Shown in pieces: positions 9,209 through 16,837 of a DNA stretch of 64,000 bases. Origin of the DNA: Candidatus Gemmiger stercorigallinarum (GTDB lineage: Bacteria; Bacillota; Clostridia; Oscillospirales; Ruminococcaceae); contig DWWX01000018.1 in assembly GCA_019119495.1 (NCBI GenBank), positions 43,018-107,017 of the forward strand, given 5' to 3'. Both the position numbers and the translations under genes were made by a program. Within the stretch, counting starts at the first letter, position 1; every line of letters starts with the position of its first letter. The notes under the pieces were generated by a model, which searched no databases, was not told the origin of the DNA, and worked only from the letters and a program-made list of their open reading frames with translations.

Positions 9209-10984
9209 TCAGGCGGCCGGGTTCGGCGGGGTGCCGGTCTGGTTGTTCGGTGCGGGGCTGCTTTCCGGCGGGGTAGGTGATGGAGTGGGTGAGGGGATGG
9301 GGAGTGGAGGAATGACTTCCTCCCATGTCTCCGAGCAGCGGGAACATTCATAATAGATCGTTCCAGCTACACCAGGCTGGGCTTCAACCCGATTTACTTC
9401 GACCCAGTCGTGCCCTATAGCGGGCAGAGGGGTGGTATATGTGTCCCCGCAGCTACAGGTGTAGACTATTTGGCCGTCTGACGTGCAGGTGGGTTCCGTA
9501 CGGGTCTCCGCATACTGGTGTGTGTGCGGCGTGGGCGTCGGCTCCGGCACCGGCGTGGGCGTTGCCACCGGCAGCGCGGCGATGGTCTCGGTCTTTTTCT
9601 CGCCGCAGCGGGTGCAGGTGTAGGTGCGCTGGCCCTCCACGCCGGGCTGGGGGGTGGCGGTCACGGCGCCCTCGTCCCAGGCATGGCCCAGGGGGTCCAG
9701 GTCGGCCTCGCCATAGGTGCCGCAGATGCTGCACTGGTACTGGGCATAGCCGCCGTACAGGCAGGTGGGCTCCTGGCGGGTGCCCGCGATCTCCACCCAG
9801 TCGTGCTCGTGCTCGTCCGGGGTGAACAGCGCGGTCAGCACCACGCCGCCGGCGTCCGCGTTGGAGGGCACCGTAAAGGTCAAACTGGCGCTGCTGCCGG
9901 CCGTGCCCAGCGACGCCGTCCAGCCCGCAAACTTCCAGCCGGCATTCGGCACCGCTGTGACGGTGGAGCAGGTGCCGCCCTTTTTGACCAGCTGGCTGGT
10001 GGCGCCCTGCAGCGTTCCGCCGGTGGAGGCCACAAACTCCACGGGGACTTTTGCGCCCCGCACCGCGATGGGGTCCTGGCTGATCAGGCCCACCGGCGTG
10101 CCGGCCGGCTCCGGGATGTTCCCCAGCGGCTGGGGCCGGCGGTCCTCGGTGACATAGGCATGGGTGCGCACATACTCAAAAAAGGCGGTGACCGCCGTTT
10201 TGGACAGGTGCACCCCGTCCGACAGGGTATAGTCCTTTTTGGCCCAGCCGGTGTCCGGGTCTTTCAGCACCTCGGCGCTGTTCAAAAACTTAAAGCCGTT
10301 TTCCTCGCACATTTCGGCCAGGGCGGCGTTGTAGGCGTCCACCTGCACCATATACAGGTTCTGGTTTTCGCGCTGTTTGTCCAGCGGCGGGATGGCGTTG
10401 ACGATGATGTCGGCGTAGGGCCAGGCCTCCCGGATGGCTTCCAGCCCTTTCAGGTAGGTCTCGATAAAACTGTCCGCGTTGGTGGACTGGCCGGACAGGT
10501 TGTTGGTGCCAAAGCCGATGATGATGCGCCGGGGTTTGAGCATGGCCACCGCGTCGGGGATGGTGTACATCTGGCTGTAACCCACAAACTGCTCGCATTT
10601 CAGGGTGGTGATGGACCCCGCGCCCATGCTGACCACGCCGATGTTGTTGGCCAGCGTGGTAAAGGCCTCGCCGGTCTCGTCGGCGTACATCATGTAGCGG
10701 GCGGTGTTGGAGTCGCCGATGAACAGCGTTTCGTCCACGTAGCTGCGGCCGGCGTCGGGGGTCTCGGCCAGGACGGCGCCGGTCTGGGCAATGACGGCCT
10801 CGGCTTCGGCAGAGGCGCTGGCGTCGGGGTCGGCGGCCTCGGCGGTGGCAGTCTCGGCTGTGGCGGATTCCGGCGTTTCGCCGCCGGGGGCATCCTGCCG
10901 CTGGCAGCCGGCCAGCAGCAGACAGCCGGCCAGCGCCAGGGCGGCCAGGCGGCGGGACAGGCCGGCAGGTCGGACAAGGGACAT
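9209..10984 (-). CDS. SGNH/GDSL-family lipoprotein with Cys-pair repeats
   Basis: 591 residues from the ATG at 10984 with GGAGGGAGG upstream. The signal peptide ends in the lipobox LLAGC, predicting a membrane-anchored lipoprotein. A linker precedes an SGNH hydrolase domain (about 75-275) with block I GDSN, GFGTNN and the terminal DGVH Asp/His pair, consistent with carbohydrate or peptidoglycan O-acyl esterase activity. A beta-repeat domain (about 310-375) follows, then three CxxC-bearing Gly-His modules (GHAW, HTHQY, GHDW) separated by a Pro/Thr-rich linker. The repeat tail may bind wall polymers; that is inference. The gene has its own promoter (11061-11089). Confidence 0.88.
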   Translation of the reverse strand: MSLVRPAGLSRRLAALALAGCLLLAGCQRQDAPGGETPESATAETATAEAADPDASASAEAEAVIAQTGAVLAETPDAGRSYVDETLFIGDSNTARYMMYADETGEAFTTLANNIGVVSMGAGSITTLKCEQFVGYSQMYTIPDAVAMLKPRRIIIGFGTNNLSGQSTNADSFIETYLKGLEAIREAWPYADIIVNAIPPLDKQRENQNLYMVQVDAYNAALAEMCEENGFKFLNSAEVLKDPDTGWAKKDYTLSDGVHLSKTAVTAFFEYVRTHAYVTEDRRPQPLGNIPEPAGTPVGLISQDPIAVRGAKVPVEFVASTGGTLQGATSQLVKKGGTCSTVTAVPNAGWKFAGWTASLGTAGSSASLTFTVPSNADAGGVVLTALFTPDEHEHDWVEIAGTRQEPTCLYGGYAQYQCSICGTYGEADLDPLGHAWDEGAVTATPQPGVEGQRTYTCTRCGEKKTETIAALPVATPTPVPEPTPTPHTHQYAETRTEPTCTSDGQIVYTCSCGDTYTTPLPAIGHDWVEVNRVEAQPGVAGTIYYECSRCSETWEEVIPPLPIPSPTPSPTPPESSPAPNNQTGTPPNPAA

Positions 10985-11060
10985 GGCGGGTGGACCTCCC
11001 TCCAGAAGATTGGCATACAAAACTGCGGGCGGTTGAACTACAAAAAGTAAGAATACCTTG

Positions 11061-11089
11061 ATTTTACACCGCTTTGCCACAATTGTAAA
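11061..11089 (-). promoter_or_regulatory. SigA-type promoter for SGNH lipoprotein
   Basis: On the minus strand TTTACA is separated by 17 bp from TAAAAT. It lies about 75 bp before the start at 10984. Confidence 0.75.
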
Positions 11090-11132
11090 CCGCATACCCG
11101 GCGGGCGGGATGTAAAAATCGCAGCGCGGCAG

Positions 11133-11166
11133 AAAAAAGGACCCGCAGCAAAAAAACTGCGGGCCC
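11133..11166 (-). terminator. Rho-independent terminator of galT
   Basis: Read on the minus strand, GGGCCCGCAG pairs with CTGCGGGTCC across a T-rich loop and is followed by TTTTTT, just past the galT stop. Confidence 0.85.
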
Positions 11167-11188
11167 TGCAATGCGAAAAGAAACTGCC

Positions 11189-12781
11189 TTACTTTTTGGC
11201 CGGCGTGAACCCGGCCGCTTTCAAAAAGCGCAGGAAGGCGGCCTGGCCGGCCTCGTCGGACTTAAAGACGCCGGCGTTCTCCAGCACGTGGCTGAACACG
11301 ATGCCGATCTCGTCGCGCACCGCCTGCTCGGCTTTTTCGGGGCGCAGGGCGGTGCCGTATTTGGCGATCAGCCCGTCGATCCAGTCGGCGTGGACGGCCA
11401 GCGGGCTGTTTTCCTCACGGCTGGTGTTGGGCGCCTTGCCGGAGAGGATGTCGGCGATGGCCGCGCCCTGGTCCTTCAGCCGGGCGGGCAGGATGGCCAG
11501 GCCCATCACCTCGATCAGGCCGATGTTCTCTTTCTTGATGTTGTGGTACTCCTTGTGGGGGTGGAAGATGCCGTCGGGATACTGGGCGGTGGTGCGGTTG
11601 TTGCGGGGGGCAATGTCCAGGATGTAGCCCAGCTCGTCGTCATAGTGCAGGATGGGGGTGACGGTGTTGTGGGGCGTGCCGTCGGTCTCGGCCAGGATGT
11701 CCACGCTCTCGTCCGACCAGCCGCGCCAGGCGTCCATGATGTCGTTGGCGGCGTTCTGCACCTGCTGGCTGCTGCGGCCGATCAGCCGCACGGCGGACAC
11801 CGGCCAGTTCAAAATGCCCGCCTGCACGCCGGGGTAGCGCGGGTTGGCAAGCTTGGTCCGGACGGCGGCTTTCTGCATCGGGAACACATACCGCCCGCCC
11901 TGGAAGTGGCTGTGGCTCAAAATGCTGCCGCCCACAATGGGCAGGTCGGCGTTGGAGCCGCAGGTGTAGTGGGGGAACTGGGCCACAAAGTCAAAGATCT
12001 CGGCCAGGGTCTGGCGGGTCATCTCCATGGGCTTGTGCTCGTCGTGCAGGATGATGCAGTGCTCGTGGAAATAGGCATAGGGGCTGTACTGCAGGTAGAA
12101 CTGCTCGCCGGCCAGGTTCAGCGGCACGATGCGGTGGGTCTGCCGGGCGGGGAAGTTGATGCGCCCCGCATAGCCGATGTTCTCCTTGCACAGCATGCAC
12201 TGGGGGTAGCCGCTTTTGGGCTGCAGCCGCTCCATAGCAATGACCTTGGGGTCTTTTTCCGGCTTGGTCAGGTTGATGGTGATCTCCAGCTCGCCGTAGG
12301 GGGTGGCGGTGGTCCACTGGATGTTGCGGGCGATCTGGGCGGTGCGGATGTAGTTGGACACCACGCACAGGTCATAGAACCAGTCGGTGGCGGCCTGGGG
12401 GCCTTTTTGGGCGCACAGCTTGCGGAACTTTTTGCAGACCTCGCTCTCGCGGGGCATCAGCGCGCCCATCAGCCGGGTCTCGAAATTGATGCGGTACTGG
12501 GGCACGGTGTTGTCGAACAGGCCCTTCTGCGCGGCCAGGTCCAGCATGTGCTCCAGGATCTCGGTGGGGGTGTCAAAGGACTCTTTGGGGACCTTGCCCT
12601 CGTACGGGGCGGCCAGGCCCAGAATGTCCAAAAGGGTGTTGCGGGCAACGATCACGTCCAGCTCCTTGACCAGCTTGTGCTTGCGGCCAAAGCGCAAAAG
12701 GCGCTCCACGTCCAGCGCAAGGGCGGTGTCTCTCTCGGCGGGACCGGCAGATGCAGCAGATGATACAAATTCATTCGACAT
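11189..12781 (-). CDS. galT: Galactose-1-phosphate uridylyltransferase
   Basis: 530 residues from the ATG at 12781 with AGGAGGG spaced correctly; an upstream extension lacks a site. It transfers UMP between UDP-glucose and galactose-1-phosphate in the Leloir pathway. The length and the GSNADLPIVGG...HSHFQGG region (active-site His-x-His with following Gln) match the long Firmicutes class of GalT rather than the 350-residue E. coli class. No galK or galE is adjacent. The next gene upstream on the same strand is a nucleotidyltransferase (12965-13891), but a terminator-like hairpin lies between them. The organism may use GalT with a phosphorylase-derived galactose-1-phosphate supply; this is speculation. 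Confidence 0.93.
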   Translation of the reverse strand: MSNEFVSSAASAGPAERDTALALDVERLLRFGRKHKLVKELDVIVARNTLLDILGLAAPYEGKVPKESFDTPTEILEHMLDLAAQKGLFDNTVPQYRINFETRLMGALMPRESEVCKKFRKLCAQKGPQAATDWFYDLCVVSNYIRTAQIARNIQWTTATPYGELEITINLTKPEKDPKVIAMERLQPKSGYPQCMLCKENIGYAGRINFPARQTHRIVPLNLAGEQFYLQYSPYAYFHEHCIILHDEHKPMEMTRQTLAEIFDFVAQFPHYTCGSNADLPIVGGSILSHSHFQGGRYVFPMQKAAVRTKLANPRYPGVQAGILNWPVSAVRLIGRSSQQVQNAANDIMDAWRGWSDESVDILAETDGTPHNTVTPILHYDDELGYILDIAPRNNRTTAQYPDGIFHPHKEYHNIKKENIGLIEVMGLAILPARLKDQGAAIADILSGKAPNTSREENSPLAVHADWIDGLIAKYGTALRPEKAEQAVRDEIGIVFSHVLENAGVFKSDEAGQAAFLRFLKAAGFTPAKK

Positions 12782-12907
12782 AGTGGCAACCCTCCTGTTA
12801 CTATAACGATACCGCATTTTTCATTCCTTTTCCATGGGCGATAGACCCATGCTTTTGTGCATTTGACGCGGACGGCCGGCACGGCCGCTGCCGGAGGCGG
12901 CCGGATA

Positions 12908-12958
12908 CAAAAAGACCGGGGCGCGCCGCCGGCCCAAACCGCCGCGGAAACGCCCCGG
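12908..12958 (-). terminator. Rho-independent terminator
   Basis: Read on the minus strand, CCGGGGCG pairs with CGCCCCGG around a GC-rich loop and is followed by a T-run (plus-strand A-run near 12909), right after the nucleotidyltransferase stop. Confidence 0.75.
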
Positions 12959-12964
12959 AAGAAG

Positions 12965-13891
12965 TTACTTTTTCAGATCGCTGAACAGGTCGGACCGGTA
13001 GACCCCCTGCTCGATCAGCTGGGCAAACGCCTGCTGCACCGCGGGTTTGTCCTCCTGATAGGTGACGCCGAACCACTTGTCCGGGGTCTTGAGCACCTGC
13101 ACCGTGACCTTGCCGGTCTGCAGCAGCTCGTCGATATAGATGGGCAGCAGATACTCGGACTTGGTCATGTCGCCCTCGGCCTTGTCAAAGAACTCGATAA
13201 AGCCGTACTGCAGCAGGCCCATAAATTCGGGCGTCAGGCCCCACATGTTCATGCTGACCAGGCTCTCCACATCCAGCGCCTTGCCGGCTGCGGCCGCGCC
13301 GCCGGCGGTCTTTTCAATGCCCTTGGTCTCGTCCACGCCGGTCAGGTAGCCGGCGTCGTTCATTTTGCAGATGCCGCGGGTCACGGCGCCGTTGTCGCTC
13401 AGGGTGTTTTTCAGCACAAAGCCGGCCATGCACAGCTTTTCGGGGTGGGCGGGGTCGTACTGCTCCAAAAAGTCGTGCAGCGCCACATACGCCTGCTTGC
13501 CGTAGTAGTCGTCGGCGTTGATGACGGCAAAGGGTTCGTGCAGGATGTCGCGGCAGGCCAGCACCGCCTGGCCGGTGCCCCAGGGTTTGGTGCGGCCTGC
13601 GGGCAGGGTGGCGCCCGCAGGCAGGTCGTCCAGCGCCTGGTAGGCGTAGGCCACCTCCACGCCCAGGCCGGCGCAGACCTTCTCGATGCGGTCGCCGATG
13701 ACCTCGCGGAACGCCTGCTCAATGTCGCGGCGGATGATAAAGACGATCTTGTCAAAGCCGGCCTCGATGGCGTCGTGGATGGAGTAATCCATCAGGATCT
13801 CGCCGTTGGGGCCCACCGCCGCCAGCTGCTTGATGCCGCCGCCGTAGCGGGAGCCGATGCCGGCCGCCATAATGACCAGTGCTGTTTTCAT
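12965..13891 (-). CDS. Sugar-phosphate nucleotidyltransferase
   Basis: 308 residues. The N-terminus has the nucleotide-binding signature of NTP transferases (MAAGIGSRYGG followed by IKQL), and there is a VINADDYYG motif near residue 120, which supplies the metal-binding Asp. These fit the glucose-1-phosphate uridylyl/thymidylyltransferase superfamily with a C-terminal extension. The sugar and nucleotide are not determinable from the motifs. The position upstream of galT on the same strand suggests UDP-sugar metabolism (UDP-glucose supply for GalT) as the likeliest role. Confidence 0.85.
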   Translation of the reverse strand: MKTALVIMAAGIGSRYGGGIKQLAAVGPNGEILMDYSIHDAIEAGFDKIVFIIRRDIEQAFREVIGDRIEKVCAGLGVEVAYAYQALDDLPAGATLPAGRTKPWGTGQAVLACRDILHEPFAVINADDYYGKQAYVALHDFLEQYDPAHPEKLCMAGFVLKNTLSDNGAVTRGICKMNDAGYLTGVDETKGIEKTAGGAAAAGKALDVESLVSMNMWGLTPEFMGLLQYGFIEFFDKAEGDMTKSEYLLPIYIDELLQTGKVTVQVLKTPDKWFGVTYQEDKPAVQQAFAQLIEQGVYRSDLFSDLKK

Positions 13892-14030
13892 AGCTCAATT
13901 CCTCCCGGGCTGCCCCGCGCAGGGGGGGCAGCTTCTTTTTTCTTTATTGCTGTATTTTTTTGCCGTATGCCCCGGCGGTTGCGCCCGGCAGGGGAAAATC
14001 CGCAGCCGGGGCGTGCTCCCGCCGTGCGGG

Positions 14031-15062
14031 TCACATCATATAAGCGCGCAGCAAAGCGTCCACGGCCAGGTCGCGGCCGGAACCCAGCGCCCAGTACAGC
14101 GCAAAGCTCAGCGCGAACATCACCGCAAAAAACAGCACCACGGCCGCGGCGCTGGTGCCGCCGCGCATTGCCAGGGCGTCGGAACGCTCCTGCCCTTCGG
14201 GGAGCTGCTCGCAGATGGTGCGGATGCGGCGCGAGGCATCCTTCTTGTACCAGTAAAAGGCAAACAGGCTGCGCAGCAGCATCTGCGCCCAGTCAACGAA
14301 CACAAAGGCCCAGCTCAGCGGCGTCAGCCAGCCCAGGTCCAGGCCGGACACCAGCGGCGAGCCGGCGGCCTGGAACAGCGACAGCACGGTGGGCAGCGTC
14401 AAAACCAGGGACAGCAGCGTGAACAGCGCGCCCTCCTTCCACATTTTGCGGTAGAAGAAGTAGACCGGCCCCAGGAAAAACGCCGAGAGGCTGACGCTGA
14501 ATTTGCGCTTCAGCTCGTCCATGCGCACAAACTGCGCCAGATAGCTCAGACTGGAAGGGCCCAGAAAGCTGGCCCAGTCCCTGGCCTTGATGCCGTCGAT
14601 GGTGTCGTCGGGGCGCAGCTCGCGCCGGTAAATGCCCGCAAAGCCGGGGCCGGGCTGCTGGGCGGTGTTGGCCGCGCCCTGCGCGCCGCCCGCGCCGCTG
14701 GAAGCCTGCGGGCCGCCGGGCCGGGTGTAGACCGGCCCGCCGTTGGCAGTGCCCTGCTGCCGGGGCGGGTAGTCCTGCCCCAGCGGGGTGCCGCAGTGGT
14801 TGCAAAACCGCCCGTCGGCGGGGTTGTGGGCGCCGCAGTTGGGGCAGACGCGCTCCCCCAGATCCTCCGGCGGGGCTTCCGGCGCCTTGTCCGGCACCCA
14901 CTCAAAGCCGGTGCCGTGCTTGTCGGCGTGGACGCAGGCCCCGACCTTCTGCCAGCAGGCCCGGTGATAGGGCGTGCCGCAGTCGGGGCAGACGACCACG
15001 TCGTCGTTGTCGGTGAATACCTCATTGCAGACAGGGCAATGATTTCCTGTATATAATGCCAT
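14031..15062 (-). CDS. Zinc-ribbon / RING-like DUF2628 membrane protein
   Basis: 343 residues. Residues 8-37 hold a RING-like Cys/His cluster (CPVC...CPDCGTPYHRACW). A zinc ribbon at about 73-90 (CPNCG...FCNHCG) and a Gly/Pro-rich linker follow. The C-terminal half carries DUF2628-like membrane segments (FLGPVYFFYRKMWKEGALF and later helices). The plan is a cytoplasmic zinc-binding head on a small integral membrane domain. Its function is unknown. A TTGCTT-N17-TATAAT promoter lies upstream. Confidence 0.85.
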   Translation of the reverse strand: MALYTGNHCPVCNEVFTDNDDVVVCPDCGTPYHRACWQKVGACVHADKHGTGFEWVPDKAPEAPPEDLGERVCPNCGAHNPADGRFCNHCGTPLGQDYPPRQQGTANGGPVYTRPGGPQASSGAGGAQGAANTAQQPGPGFAGIYRRELRPDDTIDGIKARDWASFLGPSSLSYLAQFVRMDELKRKFSVSLSAFFLGPVYFFYRKMWKEGALFTLLSLVLTLPTVLSLFQAAGSPLVSGLDLGWLTPLSWAFVFVDWAQMLLRSLFAFYWYKKDASRRIRTICEQLPEGQERSDALAMRGGTSAAAVVLFFAVMFALSFALYWALGSGRDLAVDALLRAYMM

Positions 15063-15191
15063 TCGACAGCCTCCGTAATGTGATGACAGCCCGGGCGGAA
15101 AGGGGCCGGCCGCGCCCTGCGGGCAGCGGCGGCAGACACGCCCGGCAGGCAGAACCGGGCCGAAACGGCGGCTTTGCCTGAGATTATGGTA

Positions 15192-15220
15192 ATTATACCC
15201 CAGTTACCTATAAAAAGCAA
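15192..15220 (-). promoter_or_regulatory. Promoter for the DUF2628 gene
   Basis: On the minus strand TTGCTT, 17 bp, then TATAAT. It lies in the 324-bp divergent gap 15063-15386, whose other content is the prfB promoter and leader. Confidence 0.7.
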
Positions 15221-15260
15221 AGAAATTTCTGTTAACACCGCGCCGCGGGGCGATTTGCGG

Positions 15261-15289
15261 TTTACAAAAGGGCTGCTTTCCGCTATACT
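15261..15289 (+). promoter_or_regulatory. Promoter for prfB
   Basis: TTTACA, 17 bp, TATACT on the plus strand, giving a leader of about 90 nt before the prfB ATG. Confidence 0.75.
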
Positions 15290-15386
15290 ATTACCGTGTC
15301 AGTATGCGCCGCGGCTCTGCATTGTCCCGGCCGCGGCTGCTTTTGTGCGATAAACCGAGCATTGAAAAAGGGGTATTGAAAATCAT

Positions 15387-16508
15387 ATGATCACGCTGGA
15401 CGAACTGAAATCCAAACTGGGCGGTTTTGAGACCTCCATCAACGACCTGCGCGACGCACTGGCCATCGAGGCCAGCGAGAAGCGCCTGGCCGAACTGGAA
15501 CACCAGATGACGCTGCCCGGCTTTTACGACGACCAGGAAAAGAGCCAGAAGGTCTACGCCGAGATGAGCGACCTGAAAGGCAAGCTGGACCGCTTTAAGA
15601 AGCTGAACGCCCAGTACGAGGACGCCGGCACCATGCTGGAGATGCTGGCCGAGGAAAACGACCCCGGCCTGATCCCGGAAGGCGAGGAAGCCGTCAACGC
15701 GGTGGAGAAGGCGGTGGACGAGCTGCAGCTGATGACCATGCTCAACGGCGAGTATGACGCCAACAACGCCATTTTGACCTTCCACGCCGGCACCGGCGGC
15801 ACCGAGGCCCAGGACTGGGCCGAGATGCTCTACCGCATGTACACCCGCTGGGCCGACGCCCACGGCTACAAGGTGGAAGTCATGGACGTGCTGGACGGCG
15901 ACGAGGCCGGCATCAAGAGCGCCTCGATGATGGTCAAGGGCCCCAACGCCTACGGTATGCTGAAAAGCGAGAACGGCGTCCACCGCCTGGTGCGCATCAG
16001 CCCCTTTGACGCCAACGCCCGCCGCCAGACCAGCTTTGCCTCGCTGGAGGTCATGCCGGAGCTGAACGACGACATCAAGATCGAGATCCGCCCGGAGGAC
16101 ATCGAGATGCAGGTCTACCGCTCCTCCGGCGCAGGCGGCCAGCACATCAACAAGACCTCCTCGGCGGTGCGCCTGATCCACAAGCCCACCGGCATCGTTA
16201 CCTCCTGCCAGACCCAGCGCAGCCAGCTGCAGAACCGCGAGTACGCCATGGAGATGCTGAAAGCCAAGCTGTACCAGATCGCCCTGCAGCAGCACAAGGA
16301 CAAGATCGACGACATCAAGGGCGTGCAGAACGAGATCGCCTGGGGCCACCAGATCCGCAGCTATGTGTTTATGCCCTACACGCTGGTCAAGGACCACCGC
16401 ACCAACTACGAGAACGGCAACGTGCAGGCCGTCATGGACGGCGACCTGGACGGCTTTATCTACGCTTACCTGAAGGCTTCCTCCCGCGGGGAGCTGCAGG
16501 ACGTGTAA
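15387..16508 (+). CDS. prfB: Peptide chain release factor 2
   Basis: 373 residues. It recognises UGA/UAA and triggers peptidyl-tRNA hydrolysis. The class II specificity tripeptide SPF (RISPFDANARR) and the universal GGQ (SSGAGGQHINKT) are both intact. The frame is continuous from the ATG: there is no internal UGA after about 25 codons, so the autoregulatory +1 frameshift found in many prfB genes is absent. The ribosome binding site is weak (AGGGG about 14 bases upstream). It is followed by a strong terminator. Confidence 0.97.
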   Translation: MITLDELKSKLGGFETSINDLRDALAIEASEKRLAELEHQMTLPGFYDDQEKSQKVYAEMSDLKGKLDRFKKLNAQYEDAGTMLEMLAEENDPGLIPEGEEAVNAVEKAVDELQLMTMLNGEYDANNAILTFHAGTGGTEAQDWAEMLYRMYTRWADAHGYKVEVMDVLDGDEAGIKSASMMVKGPNAYGMLKSENGVHRLVRISPFDANARRQTSFASLEVMPELNDDIKIEIRPEDIEMQVYRSSGAGGQHINKTSSAVRLIHKPTGIVTSCQTQRSQLQNREYAMEMLKAKLYQIALQQHKDKIDDIKGVQNEIAWGHQIRSYVFMPYTLVKDHRTNYENGNVQAVMDGDLDGFIYAYLKASSRGELQDV

Positions 16509-16540
16509 CGCGCCGCGCAGGGGGCAAATATGCAGACAGA

Positions 16541-16598
16541 CCGCCCGCAGGGGCTGCCGAACGGGCCAGTGCCCCGGCGCCCACTGCGGGCGGTTTTT
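16541..16598 (+). terminator. Rho-independent terminator of prfB
   Basis: CCGCCCGCAG pairs with CTGCGGGCGG around an inner hairpin and is followed by TTTTT. Confidence 0.85.
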
Positions 16599-16698
16599 GC
16601 GGTCTGCCCGCCCGCCGCGCGGGCCGGGGCCGGGGAAAACGGCCCGCAAGCCGGCCGCGGCTGCCCCTGTTACCCTTTTTTCATGGCCGCTGCTATAT

Positions 16699-16726
16699 TT
16701 GTTCATATTCTGTCGTTTAAGATAAT
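16699..16726 (+). promoter_or_regulatory. Probable promoter for P-type ATPase
   Basis: TTGTTC, 16 bp, GATAAT, in the A+T-rich patch about 110 bp before the ATPase start. The spacing is one short of optimal. Confidence 0.5.
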
Positions 16727-16837
16727 AGAGATGCCGGGCAGGGCCGAAAACGCCGCTGCCCGCCGCGGCCGGGACTGCCGCCCGGACCGCCCAACCACAG
16801 CCGCCCTGACCGGCGGCGCACAACGAGGTGAACCGCC

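Noticed and set aside
11171..12763. 530-residue plus-strand frame
   Set aside because: It is an antisense shadow of galT, whose motifs, start site and terminator are all on the minus strand. Many long frames in the GC-rich half are such shadows.
15387..15470. Programmed frameshift in prfB
   Set aside because: The frame is uninterrupted and no in-frame UGA with an upstream Shine-Dalgarno-like element is present.
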